From an uncultured Selenomonadaceae bacterium (GTDB taxonomy: Bacteria > Bacillota > Negativicutes > Selenomonadales > Selenomonadaceae), in NCBI GenBank assembly GCA_905236325.1, contig CAJOPJ010000029.1, positions 1 through 10,761 of the forward strand: a stretch of 10,761 bases of DNA. The letters are read 5' to 3'. Positions 1 through 6,173 of the stretch are shown here, piece after piece (position 1 is the stretch's first letter; every line of letters starts with the position of its first letter). The notes beneath the pieces are model-generated. The model did no database searches, was not told the origin of the DNA, and saw only the letters and a program-made list of their open reading frames with translations. Made by a program: the position numbers and the translations under genes.

Positions 1-2679
1 TTCATCAAAAGCATTTGCAGTAAGCGCGATTATTGGAACAGTTTTAGCATCGGCTCTGTCAAGTTGTCGGATTTTTTCAGTTGCCTGCAAGCCATCCATT
101 TCAGGCATCCTGACGTCCATTAAAATTGCGTCGTAATAATTGACTTCAGATTTAGCAAACATTTCAACAACCTGCAATCCATTTTCTGCGTGGTCAACTT
201 CCATTTCGCGCATTTTAAGCAGTTCTTTTATAATCTCGGCGTTAACAAGCATATCTTCTGCCAACAAAATTTTCTTGCCGGTTAAATCAGTCAATTTGCG
301 TTCAGTTTTCAATGCAATATTTTTCTGTTGCATGATTTTTGTAAATTCAGTCATAACATTCGACGCAAACAAAGGCTTAGCTAAAAATCTGTCAACACCG
401 GCTTCTTGCGCTTCGGATTCAACTTCGTCCCAGTTGTAAGCAGTCAGGAAAATTATCGCGCTGTCGTCGCCAATAATTTTGCGTATTTCACGCGTAATAA
501 AAATACCGTCCTGTTCAGGCATACGCCAATCAATAAAAATCAAATTGTAAGCGTCGCCGCGTGCTTTGCGCAGTTTAATCATTTCCAACGCGTCGTGACC
601 ATTATTAGAAATGTCGGCTGAAGTTCCAACTTCTTCCAAAACAACTCTAGCGTGTTCACAAGCTATTGGGTCGTCGTCAATAACCAAAACTTTCAAGTCG
701 GCAGGACTGAAACCTAAAAATCTTGCGCTAGTTTTATTTTCTGAATCGCGCAATGTCAAACTTACAGTGAAAGTTGAACCTTTGCCTTTTTCGGTTTCGA
801 CGCTGATATTGCCGTTCATCATATCAACAATGCTTTTTGTAATTGGCATACCAAGACCTGTACCGCCATAAGCCGAAGTTGTGTGGGAATATTCTTGGCT
901 GAACACATCAAAAATTTTTGGCAGAAAATCTGCGTCCATTCCGATACCTGTATCTTGAATTATAAATTTCAGCGTAGAATGTTGATCAAATTCAGCAATT
1001 TTTTCAACTGTAAAAGTCACATTGCCAGGTGCATTGGTGAACTTAACAGCATTGGACAAAATATTTATCAAAACTTGCTTAAGTTTCATAACATCGCCAA
1101 TGTAAAATTCACCAACTTTGCCGATAATTTGACAGTCGTAACTTAACTGCTTTTCTGAACATTGTCCACTAATCATTGTGTTAATTTGTTCAAGCATATC
1201 GCCGAAATTAAATTCTTCATTCTTGACAGTCATTCTGCCGCTTTCAATTCGCGACATATCCAAAACATCATTTATCAAGTTCAGCAAATGACGCGCACTT
1301 GCGCCGATTTTTTCCAAGTGATCGCGCGTGCGTTCTGACAAATCAGGTTCGCTAAGCGCAATGCTGTCAAGACCGATAATAGCGTTCATTGGCGTGCGGA
1401 TTTCGTGCGACATATTGCTTAAAAAAGCAGTTTTAGCGACATTAGCTTGATTTGCATTGTCAAGTGCGACGCGCAGTTGTGCATTACGCATAAGCTGTGC
1501 GCGTTGAAGTTGTGTTGTGTCTGATTTTAGCAGAATATAAAACTTCGCCGCCTTATCGACCAAATAAAACACAAAACGCTTATAACAAATTTCGCCGTCA
1601 ATGTGGCAAACAATGTTGACTTCGTAAGGCTCACGCAATTCTAAGGCAGATTCAATTCTATCCAAACCAAGCGCAGTAAGATAATTTTTGCGTTCAACAG
1701 GCGTACCTGTCAAAACCGGCTTAACCTGCTCCTCAAGATATTTTTCATAACTGCCTTGCCTTTCACGTGGAAAAATATTTCCGCGCTTAATATTTTCTGA
1801 ATTGCCTATAACTACGCCGTAATTGCCGTCAATAATGTAAGTTATCATGTCATATTGTTCGGCAAGCGACTTGTGCAGGATAACTTCATTGACTTTTTCA
1901 TTGTTATAGTCGCGTTCATTTGCAAAGGCAATAATATCACCACTTTCAGGGTCGCGGCTTAAAGTCACATGATATTCAACAAAGCACTTTCTGCCATCAG
2001 GGCGTTGGCTGAAAAAATTTTCTTTCAAAACAGTTTCGCCGTTGCGATAACTTTGCAGCAAATTTTCTAGGCTGAATTTTTCTGCAAATTTTTTTCTGTC
2101 GCTTTCAATCGGTAGTGAGTTTAAGCGTTCGGCAAAGTTGTCTGAAATTTTCATTCCGCTAACATCGACATTAAAAATTTCGGTGCCGCGACATTCTTCG
2201 ACAGTGTTTTTGCTTAAGTTCAAGCGCAATGAAGTTAAACTTTCATTAGACAAATTTTCAAGTTCGGTGCTGACATTGTGGTAAAGTTTCTTTGCGCGTT
2301 GTTCAGCGTCCTTAATTGGCGTGATATCCGAATAGCTGATGTAGGCGTAGGAGTCAACAAAAGCATAATGCACATCAAGCCAAAGCCAATTATTTTTAAG
2401 TGTCTTGCGGCGTATTCTGAGATTTTTTTTGCCGGTGCGCGTTGTTCTGTTGTGAAATAAATATTCAACTTCTGCGCGGTCATCAGGATGTATATTTTCC
2501 AAACTGCCGCTGCTTTCTGCTTGGAGAAATTCTTCCGCCGTGCCTTCGATAAGTTCGCCAAATTCCTTAGAACACCAGACAGGAAAGTATTTTCCGTCCG
2601 CGCCGACTTTCATTAAGACAGCACAGCTTTCCAAAGATTGAAATATTTTTTTATAAAAATCTGATTCAAAATCAAGCAA
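1..2679 (-). CDS. Soluble hybrid histidine kinase with PAS-like sensor region and two receiver domains (3' end outside window)
   Basis: One uninterrupted frame of 893 codons runs off the left edge. The chosen start is TTG at 2679, eight bases after a strong GGAGG; the next in-frame Met is about 18 residues later without such a site. Residues 1 to about 400 are a sensor region: a PAS_3-like domain (about 10-120, with an HPDD motif) and two further PAS-like or divergent segments. I see no signal peptide or membrane helix, so it is probably cytoplasmic. HisKA carries the SHEIRTP motif with phospho-acceptor His425. HATPase_c has N543 (N box), DTGIG at 576-580 and GGTGLGM near 606. Receiver 1 has acidic D668-670, phospho-acceptor D717 and K768; receiver 2 has D809 and D855 and is cut before its conserved Lys. 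All key residues are present, so it should autophosphorylate and feed a phosphorelay. The Hpt gene lies 28 bases upstream in the same operon. The stimulus is unknown. Confidence 0.95.
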   Translation of the reverse strand, partial: MLDFESDFYKKIFQSLESCAVLMKVGADGKYFPVWCSKEFGELIEGTAEEFLQAESSGSLENIHPDDRAEVEYLFHNRTTRTGKKNLRIRRKTLKNNWLWLDVHYAFVDSYAYISYSDITPIKDAEQRAKKLYHNVSTELENLSNESLTSLRLNLSKNTVEECRGTEIFNVDVSGMKISDNFAERLNSLPIESDRKKFAEKFSLENLLQSYRNGETVLKENFFSQRPDGRKCFVEYHVTLSRDPESGDIIAFANERDYNNEKVNEVILHKSLAEQYDMITYIIDGNYGVVIGNSENIKRGNIFPRERQGSYEKYLEEQVKPVLTGTPVERKNYLTALGLDRIESALELREPYEVNIVCHIDGEICYKRFVFYLVDKAAKFYILLKSDTTQLQRAQLMRNAQLRVALDNANQANVAKTAFLSNMSHEIRTPMNAIIGLDSIALSEPDLSERTRDHLEKIGASARHLLNLINDVLDMSRIESGRMTVKNEEFNFGDMLEQINTMISGQCSEKQLSYDCQIIGKVGEFYIGDVMKLKQVLINILSNAVKFTNAPGNVTFTVEKIAEFDQHSTLKFIIQDTGIGMDADFLPKIFDVFSQEYSHTTSAYGGTGLGMPITKSIVDMMNGNISVETEKGKGSTFTVSLTLRDSENKTSARFLGFSPADLKVLVIDDDPIACEHARVVLEEVGTSADISNNGHDALEMIKLRKARGDAYNLIFIDWRMPEQDGIFITREIRKIIGDDSAIIFLTAYNWDEVESEAQEAGVDRFLAKPLFASNVMTEFTKIMQQKNIALKTERKLTDLTGKKILLAEDMLVNAEIIKELLKMREMEVDHAENGLQVVEMFAKSEVNYYDAILMDVRMPEMDGLQATEKIRQLDRADAKTVPIIALTANAFDE

Positions 2680-2683
2680 AATT

Positions 2684-2692
2684 ATCACCTCC
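2684..2692 (-). promoter_or_regulatory. Ribosome binding site fixing the TTG start of the hybrid kinase
   Basis: Read on the minus strand this is GGAGGTGAT, nearly a full anti-Shine-Dalgarno complement. It lies in the 28-base gap after the Hpt stop. The GGAGG core is eight bases before TTG at 2679, and no ATG or GTG is placed better. Confidence 0.8.
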
Positions 2693-2707
2693 GATTATTT
2701 AGTGGAG

Positions 2708-3046
2708 TTACATAAGTTCGACTAACTTTGCGCGTAGTTCCAAAATTGGTTTATACATGGTTACATAATCGGCTGATTTTTTTGCGCGGAGCATTTCTGT
2801 CATTTCGGCAAGCGGTTTATAAATCGGAGTAAGTGCCAAGTTGCCAAGTACGCCTTTAAGTGCATGGGCTGCTTCAAATGCGTCATCTAAATTGTTTGCG
2901 GCAAGTGCGTCTTGCAGTTTTGCAAATTGGTCATTATTAAGCCCCATCTTCAACATTTTAAAATAAAATTCCGGCTTGTTCATACAACGCGTTAAGCCTT
3001 CTTTTGTATCAACGCCAAATTTTTCAAGTTGTTCAATAGTTATCAT
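2708..3046 (-). CDS. Stand-alone histidine phosphotransfer (Hpt) domain protein
   Basis: This 112-residue, mostly helical, acidic protein is a single Hpt domain. The signature AHALKGVLGNL (60-70) contains the phospho-acceptor His61 and the Lys three residues later that Hpt domains conserve. In the family such proteins shuttle phosphate from a receiver of a hybrid kinase to a final receiver. The start is ATG at 3046, preceded by AAGGAG at good spacing. It is the first gene of a leftward operon with the hybrid kinase, whose visible part contains no Hpt domain, so this protein probably supplies that relay step. The divergently encoded REC-CheX protein is the obvious candidate acceptor, which is inference from position. 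The C-terminal part (about 75-112) is a predicted helical hairpin with nothing unusual. Confidence 0.92.
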   Translation of the reverse strand: MITIEQLEKFGVDTKEGLTRCMNKPEFYFKMLKMGLNNDQFAKLQDALAANNLDDAFEAAHALKGVLGNLALTPIYKPLAEMTEMLRAKKSADYVTMYKPILELRAKLVELM

Positions 3047-3069
3047 AAAAATTTCTCCTTTCAGTCGAA

Positions 3070-3099
3070 TTTAGATTTTGGACTTTTCAATCTAAAGTC
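3070..3099 (-). repeat. Two interleaved inverted repeats upstream of the Hpt gene
   Basis: TTTAGATT (3070-3077) is an exact inverted match to AATCTAAA (3089-3096) across an 11-base loop. GACTTT (3081-3086) matches AAAGTC (3094-3099) across seven bases. The two share bases 3094-3096, so both cannot form at once. They sit at the possible -10 element and start of transcription of the Hpt-kinase operon. They could be an operator or competing leader hairpins, but AT-rich sequence gives such pairs by chance. Confidence 0.4.
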
Positions 3100-3123
3100 T
3101 AAGCATAAAAATTTACCTGTAAA
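3096..3123 (-). promoter_or_regulatory. Possible sigma-70 promoter for the Hpt-kinase operon
   Basis: On the minus strand TTTACA (3123-3118) is followed after 16 bases by TAGACT (3101-3096). The -35 is good but the -10 is weak. Its position, about 50 bases before the Hpt start codon, is right for this operon. I see no better candidate in the intergenic region. Confidence 0.3.
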
Positions 3124-3129
3124 CTTTCA

Positions 3130-3228
3130 GCACGAAAAAAAATTTTCCTGCAAGGCAGGGATTTTATTTTAATGCATAGAATTTTTAGAAAGTTAATTTT
3201 GCGAGGGCAGGAATTTTTCTTGCCGTGC
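3130..3228. repeat. Long imperfect inverted repeat in the divergent intergenic region
   Basis: The 22-base arms at 3130-3151 and 3207-3228 match as inverted repeats at 17 of 22 positions, with exact GCACG ends and exact CCTGC inner ends. The left arm also closes a small local hairpin, CCTGC-AAG-GCAGG (3147-3159). The right arm has its own GGCAGG/CTTGCC pairing (3206-3211 with 3218-3223 or so). The right arm overlaps the -35 of the proposed rightward promoter, so a role as a binding site for a dimeric regulator is possible. No function is proven. Confidence 0.45.
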
Positions 3229-3248
3229 GTTTTGAAATTTGTTAAAAT
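3220..3248 (+). promoter_or_regulatory. Probable sigma-70 promoter for the REC-CheX / CheX operon
   Basis: TTGCCG (3220-3225) and TAAAAT (3243-3248) are separated by exactly 17 bases. A TG one base before the -10 gives the extended form TGTTAAAAT. It is about 60 bases upstream of the GTG start at 3307. The -35 lies inside the right arm of an inverted repeat. Confidence 0.5.
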
Positions 3249-3306
3249 ATTTTTGCACTTATCAGAGCGGAAGTAATTTAAGATACAGAAAAGCGGGTGA
3301 ATATGT

Positions 3307-4161
3307 GTGGAAAAAGTCAAAGTAATGATTGTTGACGATTCCAAAGTCAGTCGAACAATTTTGGCAAATCATCTTGCAAAAACCAATTTTGAAGTTGTGG
3401 CAATGGCAAAAGATGCGGCAGAGGCTTTGAAGCTTTACCAAGAATACAATCCGGAAATTGTTACAATGGATATGAACTTGCCGGACGCGGACGGAATAGA
3501 ATGTAGCCGCAGGATTCATGCCCTAGATTCCGGTGTCAAAATTGTTATGATTAGCGCGATGAAAGATGTAAATTTAATTGCCAAAGGTCGCGAAGTCGGA
3601 ATCGGCGCATTTTTACAAAAACCTGTCGGAACAAACACAATTATCGAAACGCTAATGATGCTAAGTCAAGAAAAAGTTAGCCGAGTTGCCGTCCTGCGCG
3701 AATCTTACGCTAAGGTTTTTGCCAATGCGCTGGGTCATGGACTGCTGAATATGGTTGCGCTTAAAGTTGAACCGACAGTTGAACTTTTCGACAAAAAATT
3801 TCTGGAAGTGGACGGCGTGGCTGTAATTATCGGTTTGACAGGCAATCCTGCAGGTCGTGCTGTTGCTTATATGTCAATGGACACAATGCACAAGTTCGGT
3901 CAAACTATGCTCGGCACGGACGAAATCACTGAGGACGAATACAACGACGCTGTCGAAGAAGCAGCAAATATAATAATTGGTCGTGGCGTTTCAAATGTCA
4001 ACGATGTCTTCAAAGACAAAGAACTCAGAATCACTCCGCCGGGCACAATTTGCGGCAATGGGATTAAAATTGCAAGTCCAAAGATGACAACTTTTAAAAT
4101 CACAGCAAAAACAGATTTAGGCGACATTTGCGTAAATGTCGGTTTCGCGGAAGGAGATTGA
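3307..4161 (+). CDS. Response regulator: CheY-like receiver fused to a CheX/CheC-type phosphatase domain
   Basis: This 284-residue protein has two domains. Residues 1-120 are a complete receiver with D10/D11, phospho-acceptor D55, S83 and K105. Residues about 125-284 are a CheX/CheC-like domain with the phosphatase signature D214-x3-E218-x2-N221. In the CheC/CheX/FliY family the Glu and Asn act on the aspartyl-phosphate of a receiver. The fusion may therefore reset its own receiver or another one in the relay, with activity set by its phosphorylation state; that is inference. The GTG start at 3307 follows GGGTG (3295-3299) by seven bases; the ATG at 3303 is out of frame. A second CheX-like gene follows four bases after the stop, and the Hpt-kinase operon is divergent. 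There is no DNA-binding or other classical output domain. Confidence 0.9.
   Translation: MEKVKVMIVDDSKVSRTILANHLAKTNFEVVAMAKDAAEALKLYQEYNPEIVTMDMNLPDADGIECSRRIHALDSGVKIVMISAMKDVNLIAKGREVGIGAFLQKPVGTNTIIETLMMLSQEKVSRVAVLRESYAKVFANALGHGLLNMVALKVEPTVELFDKKFLEVDGVAVIIGLTGNPAGRAVAYMSMDTMHKFGQTMLGTDEITEDEYNDAVEEAANIIIGRGVSNVNDVFKDKELRITPPGTICGNGIKIASPKMTTFKITAKTDLGDICVNVGFAEGD
4152..4156 (+). promoter_or_regulatory. Ribosome binding site fixing the GTG start of the CheX-like gene
   Basis: AGGAG lies inside the end of the preceding gene, nine bases before GTG at 4166. The in-frame ATG at 4136 has no comparable site and would overlap the previous gene by 26 bases, so GTG is preferred. Confidence 0.7.
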
Positions 4162-4165
4162 TAAC

Positions 4166-4633
4166 GTGGATGCAAAACTCGTGAATCCGTTCATTGACGC
4201 ATTTATAACCGTAATGCCGCAAATTGGCTTTCCAACACCAAAGCGCACGAAAGTTTTCCTCTCAGACAAAAACGCTGTCAGCAAAGGTGTTGTCGTTATG
4301 GTCGGCTTTACTAAACAAATTCGCGGCAATGTTGTCTATAACATGCGCGAAGATACTGCTAAATTTATTGCGTCAACAATGATGATGGGAATGCCTATTA
4401 CCGAATTTGACCAAATGGCGCAAAGTGCAATTTCAGAACTGTCAAATATGCTTACCGCCAACACTGCAACAAACTTAACAAACCTGGAACTTGAAGTCGA
4501 TATTTCAACGCCAAGTTTGACTGTCGGCGAAGGTTTTAGCTTAAAAATCAGCGACGGACAATACCTGACAATCGAAATGGACTGTGGCGGTCACAAAATC
4601 GACATCGCTATTGCCGTCGATAGAAATTTATAA
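4166..4633 (+). CDS. CheX-like phosphatase domain protein
   Basis: This 155-residue single-domain protein has the length of classical CheX. The helix near residues 84-99 carries E91-x2-N94, the Glu/Asn pair that CheX uses to dephosphorylate CheY-P. A second such helix is not evident, as in CheX and unlike CheC. It follows the CheX domain of the REC-CheX gene by four bases and has the same overall pattern (a GxxxG-like strand region, a helix with ExxN, and a late TPSL/TPPG-type turn), so the two probably arose by duplication and could pair, since CheX is known as a dimer. No flagellar or chemotaxis gene (CheA, CheW, MCP) is in the window, so a role in the local phosphorelay is more likely than chemotaxis. 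The symbol is left empty because true CheX orthology is unproven. Confidence 0.8.
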   Translation: MDAKLVNPFIDAFITVMPQIGFPTPKRTKVFLSDKNAVSKGVVVMVGFTKQIRGNVVYNMREDTAKFIASTMMMGMPITEFDQMAQSAISELSNMLTANTATNLTNLELEVDISTPSLTVGEGFSLKISDGQYLTIEMDCGGHKIDIAIAVDRNL

Positions 4634-4639
4634 ATTGCG

Positions 4640-4675
4640 AGCGGAATAGCTATTAAGCTGCTCCGCTATTTTTAT
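4640..4675 (+). terminator. Rho-independent terminator after the CheX-like gene
   Basis: AGCGGA (4640-4645) pairs with TCCGCT (4662-4667). The inner AGC (4648-4650) pairs with GCT (4657-4659) around a six-base loop, with one U-G wobble and one mismatch between the two stems. ATTTTTATT follows directly. It starts seven bases after the CheX stop and ends only about seven bases before the ribosome binding site of the next gene. Confidence 0.7.
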
Positions 4676-4681
4676 TCGCAG

Positions 4682-4686
4682 AGGAG
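4682..4686 (+). promoter_or_regulatory. Ribosome binding site fixing the TTG start of the RNase H fusion
   Basis: AGGAG is eight bases before TTG at 4695. The alternative in-frame GTG at 4686 overlaps this motif and so cannot use it. The TTG start also puts the first catalytic Asp at residue 9, as usual in RNase HI. Confidence 0.7.
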
Positions 4687-4694
4687 TGATTCAA

Positions 4695-5975
4695 TTGAAA
4701 GAATATACAATTTATACTGACGGCTCCTGCTTGAACAATCCCGGCGCGGGCGGTTGGGCAGCAATTATTATTGACAATGCAACAGGCGAGCGCGAAGAAA
4801 TTTCCGGCGGCAGCGCAGATACTACCAATAATCGCATGGAATTGCTGGCTGTTATAAGCGCATTGAGAAAACTAAAAAAAGGCGACGCTGCAGAAATCTT
4901 CACCGACAGTACCTATGTTCAAAATGCTATTGTCAAAGGCTGGTTGAAAAATTGGAAGTGCAACGGATGGTTGACAACTGCAAAAAAACCTGTTCAAAAT
5001 CAAGAAATGTGGATAGCCCTTGATAAACTAATTGCCGATAAAAATATCAACTTCAAGTGGCTTAAAGGACATGCAGGCAATACTTTTAATGAATGGTGCG
5101 ACAAATTAGCCTTCACTGCCGCAAAAAAAAGCCTGCTGATGAAAAATACCAATGAACTTAAACAATTCGGCTCAACCGAAAATGTCATTGAAGATAATAA
5201 AAATTTGCCAAGTTCAAAAATAAAAATCGCACGCAAACTTCAAATTAAAAAGCACCGCGAAGAATTGGGACTTTTTATTGCTGAAGGAATGCGACTTTGC
5301 GAAATGGCAATCAATTCTGCCGAAATTGAATTTGGTTTCTACACTGAAGAATTTTTAAAAACACCACGCGCAGGAAGTTTAGTAAAAAAACTTGAAAAAG
5401 TCGCAACAATGCATAAAATACCTTCGCAAGACTTCGACAAAATCCGCGACACAATAACTCCACAAGGCATTATGATTATCGCAAAACAAAAAAATTTTCA
5501 ACCTGTCGAACTTCTGCAGAAAAATTTTATAATCGCGCTTGACGGCGTACAAGACCCCGGCAACGTCGGAACAATTTTGCGCACGGCAGAGGCTTTTAAT
5601 TGCGCTGTAATTTTGTTGGACGGCACAGTTGATATTTACAATCCAAAAGTCGTTCGCTCAACAATGGGCGCAATTTTTAATCTGCCTACTTTGGAACTTT
5701 CGACTAAAGCATTTTTAAACCTGATGCGCGAAAATCAATTTGAAGTTACCGCCGCCGATTTAGATCAAACAGCAAAAAGCTATTACAAACACAACTTCAA
5801 AAAAAAATCTGCAGTTGTATTCGGCAATGAAGGCGCAGGAGTTTCAGCAAAAATTTCCGACGCAACTGAAAAAATCTACATACCAATGACAGGCAGCGCA
5901 GAAAGTTTAAATGTTGCAACCGCAGTGGCAATTATCACTGCTGAGGCGGCGCGTCAAAATTATGGAGGAATTTAA
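4695..5975 (+). CDS. rnhA: Ribonuclease HI fused to a SpoU/TrmH-family RNA 2'-O-methyltransferase
   Basis: A single 426-residue frame holds two complete enzymes. Residues 1 to about 145 are RNase HI, which cuts the RNA strand of RNA-DNA hybrids. Its catalytic set is intact: D9 (YTDGS), E49 (NRMEL), D71 (FTDST), D136 (WCDKLA) and H126 (KGHAG). A polar linker (about 147-172) leads to a SpoU substrate-binding domain (about 173-265, with the KKHRE...FIAEG pattern) and a SPOUT methyltransferase domain. That domain has motif 1 (DPGNVGTILRTAEAF, with N290 and R296), motif 2 (FGNEGAGVS, 376-384) and motif 3 (IPMTGSAESLNVATA, 396-410), which form the knotted SAM site and dimer interface. By family it methylates a ribose 2'-OH in rRNA or tRNA; the target base is unknown. 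No stop or restart separates the halves. The next gene begins right after the stop. A terminator lies just upstream, so how it is transcribed is unclear. Confidence 0.93.
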   Translation: MKEYTIYTDGSCLNNPGAGGWAAIIIDNATGEREEISGGSADTTNNRMELLAVISALRKLKKGDAAEIFTDSTYVQNAIVKGWLKNWKCNGWLTTAKKPVQNQEMWIALDKLIADKNINFKWLKGHAGNTFNEWCDKLAFTAAKKSLLMKNTNELKQFGSTENVIEDNKNLPSSKIKIARKLQIKKHREELGLFIAEGMRLCEMAINSAEIEFGFYTEEFLKTPRAGSLVKKLEKVATMHKIPSQDFDKIRDTITPQGIMIIAKQKNFQPVELLQKNFIIALDGVQDPGNVGTILRTAEAFNCAVILLDGTVDIYNPKVVRSTMGAIFNLPTLELSTKAFLNLMRENQFEVTAADLDQTAKSYYKHNFKKKSAVVFGNEGAGVSAKISDATEKIYIPMTGSAESLNVATAVAIITAEAARQNYGGI

Positions 5976-6173
5976 ATGCTTGAGTTTTTAAAAAAATCGC
6001 TGGGCTTTTCAGACTATTTGATTTTGGCAATAGCAATTTTTATGTTTGGTTTTCAAATTGACTTTGCAAATATGGACTGGATACAAATAATTTATGCAGT
6101 GTCTTTCGGACTTTGGCTTGTCTTGCTTTTGGTTCGACTGCGCATAAAATATCAAAATGAGGTACACAAATGA
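5976..6173 (+). CDS. Small two-helix membrane protein of unknown function
   Basis: I do not recognise this 65-residue protein. It has a short amphipathic, lysine-containing N-terminus (MLEFLKKSLGF), then two hydrophobic stretches at about 14-31 and 38-54 joined by a short acidic or polar turn, and a basic tail (RLRIKYQNEVHK). The charge pattern suggests both ends face the cytoplasm. The ATG at 5976 touches the stop of the RNase H fusion, with GGAGG (5964-5968) lying inside that gene's last codons. Its own TGA overlaps the ATG of the HAD phosphatase gene. Such tight coupling argues that it is real and translated. Confidence 0.75.
   Translation: MLEFLKKSLGFSDYLILAIAIFMFGFQIDFANMDWIQIIYAVSFGLWLVLLLVRLRIKYQNEVHK

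Noticed and set aside
140..1146. Four plus-strand reading frames of 71-99 codons
   Set aside because: They lie antisense to the hybrid kinase, whose frame is continuous and carries all kinase and receiver motifs. Their translations show no domain.
2235..2561. Minus-strand frame of 108 codons and an overlapping plus-strand frame of 60 codons
   Set aside because: Both overlap the PAS-like part of the kinase in other frames, and no plausible protein results.
3099..3519. Two minus-strand frames of 81 and 85 codons across the intergenic region and the REC-CheX start
   Set aside because: Low-complexity, Lys/Phe-rich products from AT-rich DNA. One is antisense to the receiver domain, and neither has a convincing ribosome binding site.
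4136..4168. Upstream ATG as start of the CheX-like gene
   Set aside because: It overlaps the previous gene by 26 bases without a ribosome binding site. GTG at 4166 has AGGAG at nine bases.
4166..4633. Flagellar or chemotaxis gene cluster
   Set aside because: Apart from CheX-like domains there is no CheA, CheW, CheR, CheB, methyl-accepting protein or flagellar gene, so a chemotaxis label is not supported by context.
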